Positions 1-10,088 of a stretch of DNA of 64,000 bases are shown one piece after another. The position numbers and the translations under genes are program-made. This DNA is from Zerene cesonia. Taxonomy: Eukaryota > Arthropoda > Insecta > Lepidoptera > Pieridae. The notes beneath the pieces were generated by a model. The model was not told where the DNA came from, did no database searches, and was given only the letters and a program-made list of their open reading frames with translations. Location of the stretch: NCBI RefSeq assembly GCF_012273895.1, contig NW_024045135.1:124001-188000 (forward strand). Direction: 5' to 3'. How positions within the stretch are numbered: position 1 is the first letter of the stretch; every line of letters starts with the position of its first letter.

Positions 1-3000
1 TTCCCTATAGTTTTTTCAATACAAAAACGAGGTCTTTTGGTTACCTCATGGTATATTTAAGTACTTACGTCAAATTTGAAAGCGTAGTGAGCATAATAAA
101 CATGCAATATACTCAGGTTCTTTTAATAGCAACGGATAAATTGTATTATTAGAACGAAATATTCACTTCGTTCTTTAAATGTATATAACGGAGGACGGAC
201 GCTAAAAATAAATTTTATTTCTGTAACTTTCTCTAATAATCCCAAAAACGTCCATTCTAATTCATCAGACATCATACAAAAAACTCAATGTTTGAAAACT
301 CTTTGGAGTGATTATCCTGCTACAATCAGCTTGGCCGAAAATATTATATTTCCGATAAAAGTTTGTTTCAAACCATACTTATTTGCATTTATCAATCATT
401 GTCCGTCTATATTAGGCTGTAGAACCAAGGTAATCTCGATTCTTCTTGGACAATACTAAGAAAACTAATGATTAACTAGTAACAGTATCCATTCCGACAA
501 TATTGAGTCACCCTCTGATCTGATAACTGACCAGGCAATGAGTCAGCGTTATTCGATACTTATCTTTCCAGACCCTTGCTTTAAATTTTTTAATGCTATG
601 CTGGATGCTAATAATCTTATTCTCTTGAACTGTTAACAATATGACATTTATATATAATACTAGCTGCACCCGGCAAACGCTGTTCTGCCTTACTCTTATC
701 GTTTAGTGGTATGAAAAATAGATGTTAGCCGATTCTCAGACCTACCCAATATGCTTACCAAATTTCAGAGGAATCGGTCAAGCCGTTTCGGAGGAGTATA
801 GAGACTAACATTGTGACACGAGAATTTTATATATAAGATATAGTTAAGTAAGAAGATCAATAAAATATAACAATTACACAAAACTATTTTTAAACACGAA
901 ATATTGATTTCAATGTCGCAAAATTAGGATGGAATAACATTGTAATTTACTTTAACACGTTGCTTATCTATTTAAGTATTTGATATTCATAACACGAAAA
1001 CCGCAAACACGACAGTTATGTACCTGACCACGTGCCTACGCTATTTTTCGTAGCATGCAAAATTCAAGGTCGTATTCAGTTGCCATATAGATCCTTAGAT
1101 GGTAAAATAGCTATAAACTATTTATTCCTAAAATCTTACTATAAGTGCCTTAACTGAGTACTACCTAGGTATCGTAATTAACGATATTTACAAGTGTAAA
1201 ACATTTTAATAAATACGTTATTTACATATATTGGCAACTTTTCTATTAAGAAAATTGTTAAGCGGCAACCCTACAACTGGGCTAAAATATTAATCGATTT
1301 TATAGTTTGATGTGGGCGAAAACGTCTAGCTTTATGTCCAATTCATCATGCGTTTTGACTGAATGGGCAGCCTGTCTATAAATATTATACAGTATACAGA
1401 ATACTATTATTCATTCTATATAATGAACTATCGTAATATAGCTAAATTCGTTTCTTGTTTCGAATTTTTTTTTTCATTCTTTGATCCTTATTTGTTCTTT
1501 GCATTTCCAACTCATCTTATATGGGACTAAAGAACCAAACGTTCATATTACTCTGTTATTGAACAAGTTTACCGAGACGATAACGTCGAAATATTCCAAT
1601 AAAAATGATACAAAATTAATTTTTTTAAGATTAAATAAATATAAAAATTAGAATTTCATTAAATTCATTCAATTAAATATCTCTAGATTTAAATGGATTC
1701 AATAATGTCGTCTCTTCATTCTACTTCGACTACTTATCATAAAATCATACACTGAAACATGTGTTACTATTAAAAGCCGTCAAAAAGCAAATGGTTCGCA
1801 TCGATGAGTAACTGTCGCGTTATGCAGTCGGGGCAGACCGAGCGCGCAGTAAATATTAATTAGGAAAGTCGGCGCCAACGCTTTGTACTATTCATCATAC
1901 TTTGGGGACTTATCAAAACTTCCTTATGTTGATCTTTCAGCAGATTTGGTTAGTAATTTACATCATAGGTTAGGAATTAAGGGCTGCTTCACGTCTACAA
2001 TAGTTCTCTTATTTATGCTGGCAACAATTAATCAATTAATGATTGGTGGGTTTTCCTTAGCACCAACTAATAATATGCTTTTAGGGTTGGTTTTTCAATC
2101 ATTGTTGAAAATCTATTTATTTATTGTATAACACAACTATTTTAAAATGTGTTAATTGCCAGTCTATAAAAAAATACGGGAGAAATGTTTATATAATTTT
2201 GTAACACTTTATTGAATGGAGAAGTTTTACCCAAGGATGGAAACCTTATTGATCATTCCAGAGACCTTGATGCTTGTGTTAATAAAATACTGTTTAAATT
2301 ATATTTAAAATAAGGAGATCATCAATACAACTATTACTTTTTTGTTATAACTGATAACTTTTAACAGGGTGAATTTTATGATTCTTTTTTATTTGATAGT
2401 CGTCCTGTCATGTGGTGTTATTATCCATAGATTTAAAAAATTTACTACATGTGGAACATATTGTTTGTGTATATATTTCTAATAAATAATATGATAAACA
2501 TTATTTAATAACATCTTTCAAACTTTAGTATTTTTAATTTTTCTCAGAGAAAAATAAAGAACCTTAGTTTTATAAATGTTCGGTCACAACTAAAATTATT
2601 AAACATTCAAGTATAGATATAAATGCAGTATTTTTTTAAGTGTTTTCTCAATTGTTGGCAGTAATCAAACTAATGCAATTGAAAGATAAATCTGACAAAA
2701 ATCATTAAAATTTAGTCATTTGTTGTAATACAAAAAAACAATTATTTTTCAGTTTTTATAAATAGTGTAAGCATCATATAAAACAGTTTAAAGTAATTTA
2801 AAATGTATGTTATTTATCCTTCATATTTTTTATAGGGACTAATCACTAAGCTGTTACTGTCAGTTATTACTAATTTATTATTTAATTTTTTACATGCTTC
2901 ATCATTTAGATATAGAGTTGATTTATTAAACTATTTCTTTTTATTACATAAAAATTGACAATATGATTTTCTGTTTAACAATTCACTGATAGACTATATT

Positions 3001-4199
3001 TGTCTATTATTATCATTATCTTCATACATTTTCTTTCCTACCAGGTTGCCTGGCAGAGATTTCTGTTAAGCAATAAGGCAACCTCTTGTACAAACAATGT
3101 CTTTTTTTCTATTTATTGTATTCATGTTTCTTTCTAAGTTTGTACAATAAAGCATTATAAATAAAAATACATAAATTATCATTTAATAAAATACAATTGT
3201 AAAAGAATTAATCAAAAACAAAACACTAAGTAGAAGCATGCACTTTTTTTATTCTTACATTACTAAATACAGAATTTTTAACCTTCACATGGGATTTTCT
3301 AACATGATGATATTGTTCAAGAAGTTTTATTATACAATATGCTATGAAAATACATTGTTATATATGTACAAATGTAATAAATATATACGTATTAAATTTG
3401 TTTATTATTCACAAAACATTACAATTTATATCAGCATAAAAAATATTTTAAGGAAGTGCAGGATAAAACTTTTAGGCAGGATGTGAGTAGGATTGCTCGG
3501 GCTTAATGGGTTCACTACTGGACAAGAATGGGAACTGGAAAAAAGTTAAATGATTACAATTGATTACTAAAAGTTACGATGAACACAACCGGGTGAGTTT
3601 TAAAAACATCGAAAATTATACATGAAAAAGTTACTTACTACAAGCTCCCCTGAGGAAATATAATCACCGCTTCTATTTATTTCACTTTAGTAGTCATCCA
3701 TTGAACACATTGTGAAGCACTTTATGAAAATATAGTAAATACTATGATCTACTCACAACTGATTGTCAATAATGGCGAGCTTCGTAAAAAAATAAACACA
3801 GCACTATTTTATTTTATGTAACACGGCATAATATCAGGAGGTTGTTCCAAATGATAACAAATTCATCAACAACTTGGATACTTTTCCAATCGCACTATAA
3901 CATTCAGACAAGTCCTCGCCGCACTCGACAAGATAGACGAAAAGAATAGATATAAAAATATTGCGCACGCATCCGGTTGACGGATGACACAGGCAGAAGT
4001 TGACATTTAAAAAATTGTTACCAGTAACTGAAATGTTTCTGTCAATGCGAGTAGTTGAATATTGCTACTATCCGACATATTGTTTCTCGTTCCCTATCAA
4101 AATGTCGTCTTGCTTTGTAAAAAAAAGCTTTAACCTCTTACCTAACTTAATAATTATTAAAATATTTTCGGCATCCCTTTAGTAATCTGTGCTACTGAG
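1..4199. other. Intergenic AT-rich DNA, no supported gene
   Basis: Apart from a repeat remnant at 661-835 there is no recognisable exon. An open frame at 1853-2131 has two hydrophobic stretches but no ATG at its start and no match I recognise. A GC-richer patch sits at about 1795-1880. Confidence 0.5.
661..835 (+). mobile_element. Lepidopteran interspersed repeat (TAGCTGCACCCGGCAAACG family)
   Basis: It opens with CTAGCTGCACCCGGCAAACG, continues with AATCGGTCAAGCCGTTTCGG and ends in CACGAGAATTTTATATATAA. This word order is that of a common lepidopteran non-LTR or SINE-like 3' fragment. Family naming is from memory; the repeat nature is the surer part. Confidence 0.6.
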
Positions 4200-4361
4200 T
4201 GAAAAAAAGATCTGTACATCTATACTATTATCTGTAATTATCTCTAAAAAAATAATTGTCATTTTGGCATATCATCAATAAATAAATCTGACGTGTATCT
4301 ACTCAATATTGAGTAAACAAATTATAAAAATTACGCTGTTTTGATTATTTTTATGTGAATA
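4200..4361 (+). promoter_or_regulatory. Presumed FAM8A1 5' leader/promoter region
   Basis: AT-rich sequence directly upstream of the FAM8A1 start codon. No TATA box or initiator stands out, so the assignment rests on position only. The transcription start could lie further upstream, near the GC-richer block at 3890-3990. Confidence 0.3.
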
Positions 4362-4701
4362 ATGACGGAAACAGAGCGACCCGATAGTAATGTGCCATCA
4401 GAGGAGAGAGAAGCCGATCCAGGCGCCACAGGCGATCGTCCGGCTACAACGGAAAGAGAAGCGTATTTTCAAGCCTTGAGATTATGGATCCAGCAAGCGC
4501 AAATGTATCAAAATTTATCATCATGTTTCCCATACTATATGATGAGCTTGCAGGGGATGCAAAATAATCAAACAAATATTCCCTTGCTGAACAATAATTA
4601 TCAGTTTCAAGGGCAACAGTTTCCATTTCAAGTGCCGCCGGTACCTCCGCGACCAGCTCCTGAAAGTCAAGTTCCTCCGCCTCCTCTAAGCCCTGCGGAA
4701 G
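4362..4701 (+). CDS. FAM8A1: FAM8A1 exon 1 (N-terminal Gln/Pro-rich region)
   Basis: Starts at the ATG and ends in phase 1 at a consensus donor (G|GTAAGT at 4702). It encodes an acidic start, then YFQALRLWIQQAQMYQN and a Gln/Asn- and Pro-rich stretch. Reading through the donor meets a stop at 4707. Confidence 0.9.
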
Positions 4702-6278
4702 GTAAGTGATAAAATTTCACACCAACCTACATATTATGTAAAAACATACATACATATTTTTTTAATCTGATGCAATCCTCTGAAAATGAAGATATTGAAT
4801 GAAAGAAGCAGTGTTTATTTCTGCTGCAATGATAAAATGATTCATAAAATAAACATTTTCATCAAATCATATTATTTAAATTTTTTATTTACTATGCATA
4901 TACCACCATTTGCCCTCTTTAACAGCAATTTTAATTACGTTTACCTAATGTGATAGTGCTATTATACATTTTTAATTTCTAGTTTTTAATAAACTAGCCC
5001 ATAAGATATACAGCTTTCTCTGCATAATTCCTGTGCCTGTTGGGTTCTGGGTTAAAAACGAACTTATGTCATTTGTTAGGTCTCAAATTCAGATCAGAAG
5101 TTTAGGTATGAAACAAAGACACAGTGTATCTTTGTTTCATGCTTAAGCTTCTTACTTAGTTACTTTCACATTTATATTATGAGGAGGGATCAATAATATT
5201 ATATAGACATCCACACTATCTATATTATCACTTTAAATCATCTATCAAGAAGTTTTTATAAAATATGTTTTCAGTGATCCAGAGACATGGAGGATATGAA
5301 TATGTAATCCCGCAATTGTATAAGCGCCTTTTTGCTGAATTCATTGACTTCATGTTGCTCTTCATTCTGAAACTCATTGTGACATTTATTGCGGTTGACA
5401 TGTTTGATATCATGTAAGTCAATAGCCAAAATTCTAACTATTTTTGTTTGAAATGCATAAAAGTATGGCGACGGTGAAATGACTTAAAATAAAGTTCTCT
5501 TACTAATAGAACATTTCAATATATCAGCAAAATGATATTTGAACTAAGTGTATTTATATTATTGCATTTTTATTAAAATAATACTAATTAAATTTCTTTT
5601 AGCGATCTGGATAAATTTGACTTGTACAAATTCAGTGAGAATTACGATGATTACAAATATGCAATGGAGTTAACATCAGAGATTCTACTCTTGGAGATTA
5701 TCTACAGGATACTAGTCTGCATTTATGAAGTAAGCATTCCACTTCATATTATGTTTTGTTTAAGGAAATATCAAATTCTTAAGAAACACAATAAAGAAAT
5801 AATATTGTAAACACAATATAAAATTCTATTTCTAAACACAGTTCAGGTTTTTGGTCTCGTCATCACAATAATAGTGCCTTATCATGTTATAATTACCAAT
5901 ACATTATAGACCAGAATTCAATAAAATCACATGCTAAATAAAACTTCTTTCTAGGCTTTCTGCCTTAGCAGCAGTGTAGGACGTATGGGAGGAGCTACGC
6001 CTGGCAAGGCTCTACTCGGATTGCGGGTTGTAACAGCTTCGGCCGTGATCCCTGTGGAAGGGAGACCCAAGGAGACCGTACTGCTCTACCCAGGACGACC
6101 TCTCACCTTTACAACGGCTCTAGCTCGCTCACTCCTGAAGAACTTCCTGATCTCCCTTCTCTTTCCTCTCTGTGTGATTCTGTTTGTCTTCCGGTTCAAT
6201 CGCACTGGCTACGATCTTCTATGTGGCGTTATTGTGGTCGAAGAAAACATGTTTCCGCCAAGACGCCATGCACCTTGA
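4362..6278 (+). CDS. FAM8A1: FAM8A1-like RDD-domain protein of the HRD1 ERAD complex, four exons
   Basis: Join 4362-4701, 5275-5413, 5603-5729, 5955-6278: 930 nt, 309 residues plus stop, with phase-consistent GT/AG junctions throughout. In mammals FAM8A1 is an ER membrane subunit of the HRD1 ubiquitin ligase complex that helps HRD1 assembly. What is seen: residues 1-113 are hydrophilic and Gln/Pro-rich (PPVPPRPAP); the RDD domain begins near 125 (IPQLYKRLFAEFIDFMLLF) with hydrophobic segments at about 137-155, 187-207 and 264-282; the RDD signature GGATPGKALLGLRVV lies at 214-228. The ATG at 4362 is the only good start in the first exon and upstream sequence is AT-rich. Human FAM8A1 is longer, mostly in its N-terminal part. 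Function is inferred from family membership; the gene call itself is strong. Confidence 0.93.
5096..5152. repeat. Stem-loop: 24-bp stem, 9-nt loop, in FAM8A1 intron 1
   Basis: The arms 5096-5119 and 5129-5152 pair without a bulge; as RNA on the plus strand three of the pairs are G:U wobbles. The loop is CACAGTGTA. Its role is unknown: it may be a decayed inverted repeat or a transcribed hairpin. Confidence 0.6.
5275..5413 (+). CDS. FAM8A1: FAM8A1 exon 2 (first RDD membrane segment)
   Basis: The acceptor TTTTCAG ends at 5274 and the donor is AT|GTAAGT at 5414. It encodes GYEYVIPQLYKRLFAEFIDF and the first hydrophobic helix. It is only 139 nt and reads cleanly only in the frame set by exon 1. 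Confidence 0.92.
5603..5729 (+). CDS. FAM8A1: FAM8A1 exon 3 (second RDD membrane segment)
   Basis: The acceptor TTTTAG ends at 5602 and the donor is GAA|GTAAGC. It encodes DLDKFDLYKFSENYDDYKYA followed by the hydrophobic helix EILLLEIIYRILVCIYE, and ends in phase 0. Confidence 0.92.
5955..6278 (+). CDS. FAM8A1: FAM8A1 exon 4 (RDD signature, last helix, stop)
   Basis: The acceptor TTTCTAG ends at 5954. It encodes AFCLSSSVGRMGGATPGKAL, a loop, the hydrophobic segment LLKNFLISLLFPLCVILFVF and the end EENMFPPRRHAP, then stop TGA at 6276-6278. This is the most conserved-looking part of the gene. Confidence 0.94.
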   Translation, partial: AFCLSSSVGRMGGATPGKALLGLRVVTASAVIPVEGRPKETVLLYPGRPLTFTTALARSLLKNFLISLLFPLCVILFVFRFNRTGYDLLCGVIVVEENMFPPRRHAP

Positions 6279-8487
6279 ACCATTTCGTTTGCAGTCTGTC
6301 TCAAACATTAAAATTAGTACACGGATTAACTTATATGTGGAAGTAGATATATAAAGGAGTACCAATTATAGACTTCAATACGAATTTAGGAACTCCTGCG
6401 CTTTTAACGTTTTAATGGATTTTTCTAGGCCTATCATTAGAAAAATTTTGTCAGTGGATATAAAGCCTTTCAGTGTTGTAAGAAAAAAAAAGTATTCTCT
6501 GAATGTTTAATAGAAAGTTTTATGTAGATTTTAATCATCCAGTCCTTATGAATATTGCGAGAAGTCAATTCTTTGTTACAAAGTTATTTCATGTTTAAAA
6601 CTGACCCTAGATTTTTTTTTCTTTACCAATAAGCCTTCTCTGTCTGTACTAAATTAAAACACTTGAGAAAATCTTCACAAAATTTCGCATTTATATTATT
6701 AGTTGAATAGGATAGTTGGCTCATCAAAATAGAAACTCATTTCGCATTTTTACCTAATAGGTAGAAATTGTTTAATCTAATGAATGGTATTTTTGTAAAC
6801 TATTATAGATTATATTTGGTGCGTAGTTTATACAGCATGCACCTTAATTTAAGATGTTATTACACATCTGTCATAGTGCTTTTTGCCTTGATTATCTGGA
6901 AAAAAATTAGGCTTATCTACTAATATTTCTTCCGAGTTATGGATATGCCCTCATTCCTCTTACTACAAAAGACTGCTGGTTTAGCAATGTTTCTTTTTTA
7001 TTTCTTCAAACTATGCAATATTCATATTGTCTTAACACTTCCAAATTTGATTTGTTTAATTTGCACATTGCCCATAATTCGGCAGCATGGGGCTGCTAGC
7101 ATTAAGCATAAACCCCAAACTGTTCTAGCAATACTGATGGAAACCTTTCAAGTTTGTGTTTTTTTTTTTTAGATTTTTATTTGGAACTTTTCTTTCTTTT
7201 TCATTGCTAAAAATTTATGAATATGTGGCGAAATAGTGAATTAAGTTAAACATGAGAGTTAGTTTTTGAATGCGATTTTTTAATGTTAAACTTACACTTA
7301 CATGCTATATACTGAACTAATAACATCTCATATCATTCAAAACAAAAGAAAGAGATGGATAATACATTTTTTTCTTTTGTTGTTTTTTCCTTATTTATAA
7401 TGATGGACAACTTTAATCTATAAGAAGTGCTCATGTTTGGATTTATTTATTACATTTAAGTTGATTGAATCATGCCTCAACTAATGGTTTTTTGTGAAAT
7501 AGAAATATTTACAAAAATAACTAAATAATACCTGTTCCTTCAGCATTTCCATGATCGCAGTTATTATATAAAAATTGGCCCAGCCTTTCTCAAATTACAG
7601 TTATTTGGAATGGTGCAACTACTCAACTCTTCTTTTTTTACACATCATAAGTAAGCTACGCGTTATGCAAAATGATAATACCTTTATGTATTACTACTTC
7701 ATAACTATGTCTTGATACAGCATTTACACATTCGTTCAAATCGCGAGTAACGAGCGAGCAACGAATGCGGAAAAATGCGCATCTAAGGTATTCGCTTCGC
7801 TATTCGCACAGGTATTCGTACGAATGTGCAAATGTGATATGATAATGTATGTTCATCATCATCAATATTCTAAGTTGATTAGTATAAATATACCTAAATT
7901 TCCATAAATAATGAATTTATGTATGAAGACAATATAGGTAATACACAATAAAATGTAGTTTCGTAATGTTGTTGAACATGCGTTTTCTCGGTGTTGTGAG
8001 TTTAAACATTTGCATTGACAAGTATAAGTGTAGTCAATGCATTATCATCTAAAACATTAGTGTATTAAGATACTTTTTCAATAAATGTAATGTTATGTAT
8101 TGAAAGCCAAAGATATAAAACCTATTTAACTACTTGCCTCCTTCGAAACAGATAATGTTTTTAATTTAAGTGGCCGTTAATTTGGTGCCATTATAGAAAC
8201 AGTGGTACAATTTGTCGTTGATTTTACTGAGAATACAATTTAAAAAATAGTTACAAGTTTCAATTAACCGCCAAATTATATGGCAAATATCATGGAATGT
8301 TTATAAATGTATTGTAAAATGTTACCTGCTATTATAATAGGAACGAAAAAGTGTCATCTATTTTCATAAATGGACTTCTTGATGTAACTTTATTGTGACT
8401 ATAATATTTTATTGTTAAAATATGTGTTGTATACATTGTGATATAGATTTCAGTTTTTATTTTGTAAATATAATTTTATTTAATAAA
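6279..8487 (+). other. Probable FAM8A1 3' UTR, AT-rich, with candidate poly(A) signals
   Basis: No coding exon is seen. AATAAA occurs at 8080-8085 and 8482-8487, and the second precedes T-rich sequence. Which signal is used cannot be told from sequence. A MITE-like inverted-repeat block lies inside at 7721-7834. Confidence 0.45.
7721..7834. mobile_element. 114-bp MITE-like block with imperfect 21-bp terminal inverted repeats
   Basis: The left arm 7721-7741 (CATTTACACATTCGTTCAAAT) and right arm 7814-7834 are inverted copies with three mismatches. The interior is unusually CG-rich for its surroundings, with repeated ATTCGC-type words. No convincing flush target-site duplication is visible. Confidence 0.45.
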
Positions 8488-8560
8488 AGTTACTTATAAA
8501 AATACTAGTGTTTTATTTAAATCCTTCATCACCCTTCTTAAAACTTAATTATTAGTCTGC

Positions 8561-8789
8561 AAAATATATTTATCCTCCTTGGTACAGTGGTTAACGCGTG
8601 AGCGTAGAACCGAGGGGTCCTGGGTTCAATTCCCGGTGGGGACGAACAAAAAAAAAATGTCTCGGTCTGGCAGGACACAGAAGGCTGATCACCTACTTGT
8701 CCGTTAAGAAAATCGATCAGTGAAACAGATGAACATCATCTGCCCCATACCCCACTAGGGGACACGGGACTTCACTAAAATATATTTAT
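8561..8789 (+). mobile_element. tRNA-derived SINE with 13-bp target-site duplications
   Basis: The body at 8574-8776 begins CCTCCTTGGTACAGTGGTTA, an A-box-like region, followed by a B box GGTTCAATTCC in the T-arm-like GGGTTCAATTCCCGG, a run of A, and a tail ending CCACTAGGGGACACGGGAC. It is flanked on both sides by AAAATATATTTAT (8561-8573 and 8777-8789), a perfect 13-bp duplication. The intact duplications point to a fairly recent L1-type retroposition. It lies about 75 bp downstream of the last candidate FAM8A1 poly(A) signal. Confidence 0.9.
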
Positions 8790-8892
8790 GAAACGCGACA
8801 GTTAATTCAATTATGCATTCTATAGCTACGAAAAAACAAAGTCTGCAGTCTCTATACCAACTTTGGATGAGTGATCACATTTGTTTGTCCAT

Positions 8893-8994
8893 CCTACTAA
8901 TCCTACTAGTTCTACTAATATTATAATCCTACTAATATTATAATCCTACTAATATTATAATCTTACTAATATTATAATCCTACTAATATTATAA
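8893..8994 (-). repeat. Tandem array of a 17-bp unit at the end of a repeat element
   Basis: Five consecutive units of about TCCTACTAATATTATAA are preceded by two shortened units. The unit is the terminal word of the adjoining repeat at 8995-9179 (ATAATATTAGTAGGAT in the other orientation), so the array looks like slippage or multiplication of that terminus. Confidence 0.85.
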
Positions 8995-9179
8995 ATGCGA
9001 AAGTTTGTAAGGATGTGTGTGTGTTTGATGCTCTTTCACGCAAAAACTACTGAACCGATTGCTATGAAATTTGGTGAGTAGACAACTGGACAACTGGAAT
9101 AACATATAGGCAACTTTTTATCCCGATATTTCTTCGGGATAGGGACTTACGCGGGTGAAACCGCGGGGCACAGCTAGTT
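8995..9179 (-). mobile_element. Lepidopteran repeat, CTAGCTGCGCCCCGCGG family, minus orientation
   Basis: Read on the minus strand it starts CTAGCTGTGCCCCGCGGTTT, includes TTGTCCAGTTGTCTACTCACC and TTCAGTAGTTTTTGCGTGAAA, and ends ACAAACTTTCGCATTTATAA. The same family recurs at 12480-12607, 15225-15413, 30771-30928, 56269-56467 and 60159-60357. It is non-coding and probably a short non-autonomous retroposon. Confidence 0.8.
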
Positions 9180-9457
9180 CAACTTAGTAGCTCCATACGT
9201 TCGGTTCTTAACTATGGAACCAAGATTCAAAATATGGTCTCCATATGCTGTCATTCATTCCAAAACGAAGTTTGAACCATAGATCATAAACGTATATACT
9301 GTTTGAACTGGCAGTGAAATAAAAAAAAAGGGTAAGTTCGAGTCGAACACGCGAAAGAAAAGTATCGTTATCTTTATATAACGGCAAAAATTCGTATTTA
9401 TATGTGGTAGGCTGTTCAAATACCCCACAGTCCCACCTTAACAAACAGTTACATTTT

Positions 9458-9602
9458 AACCGACTTCCAAAAGGAATAACATTATCAGCTACCTATTAGA
9501 CTCGGCTGACACCTGGCTCAGACTGCAAATAGATGAGTAGGTAGCGCTTATAATAGTTTATCGGACACTTGTAAATGCCCAGTGGAGGTTTCGAAGTCGG
9601 TT
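9458..9602. mobile_element. 145-bp MITE-like element with AACCGACTTC terminal inverted repeats
   Basis: AACCGACTTC at 9458-9467 and its exact reverse complement GAAGTCGGTT at 9593-9602 bound the element. This terminus is common in lepidopteran genomes. A lone copy of one end occurs near 28753-28762. Confidence 0.7.
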
Positions 9603-9884
9603 TAATTTTATTAGAAATAATTAAATTCATAAGTGTCATATTTATTCTTAAATATCTGTGATAATATAACTTGTCAGAAAATTTTGGTTGCGTTCATAGT
9701 CAGCCTTTGAAACATCCCTTTTTATTAAAAAAAAAACCAAAAACATCCCCTTTAAGGATTTTGTTGTGAAACATAATATTTTCTCCACGTTTGAAACCAC
9801 AAAAAGTTAATAATATTATTAAAATGCATAGCAATATTGTTATTTAAAAAATCTTGCTGAGTTGGCTTTTGCGTAGGTCCGTCA

Positions 9885-10018
9885 GTCTGTCGTAACGTGG
9901 CGGCGCTGCGCTCGTGTGTGCCGCAGGAGTGGCCTGAACTGTCAGTTTATGTAGTTTTCTGTGATAAGAATTACTGTGAAATTATAGAATAGCTTACTAA
10001 TTAATAAAAAATAGCACG
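9885..10018 (+). promoter_or_regulatory. Rab6 5' leader/promoter region
   Basis: A GC-rich island (CGTAACGTGGCGGCGCTGCG, then CTCGTGTGTGCCGCAGGAG) in AT-rich DNA just before the Rab6 ATG suggests a core promoter and 5' UTR. No TATA box is evident, as expected for a housekeeping gene. No 5' UTR intron is visible. Confidence 0.5.
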
Positions 10019-10088
10019 ATGTCCGCGTCTGGTGAATTCGGTAATCCCTTGCGCAAGTTTAAATTGGTTTTTCTTGGTGAACAGAGCG
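10019..10088 (+). CDS. Rab6: Rab6 exon 1
   Basis: Encodes MSASGEFGNPLRKFKLVFLG and the first part of the P-loop; the donor G|GTAAGT splits the Val codon. The start is the first ATG after a stretch with in-frame stops and matches the usual Rab6 N-terminus. Confidence 0.96.

Noticed and set aside
1853..2131. Open frame with two hydrophobic segments
   Set aside because: It has no ATG near its start, the frame opens right after a stop, no splice partners were found and the family is not recognised. Length is within chance for AT-rich DNA.
3238..3486. 82-codon plus-strand frame
   Set aside because: It is rich in Phe, Tyr, Ile, Lys and Asn as expected from AT-rich noise, with no motif and no coding-like composition.
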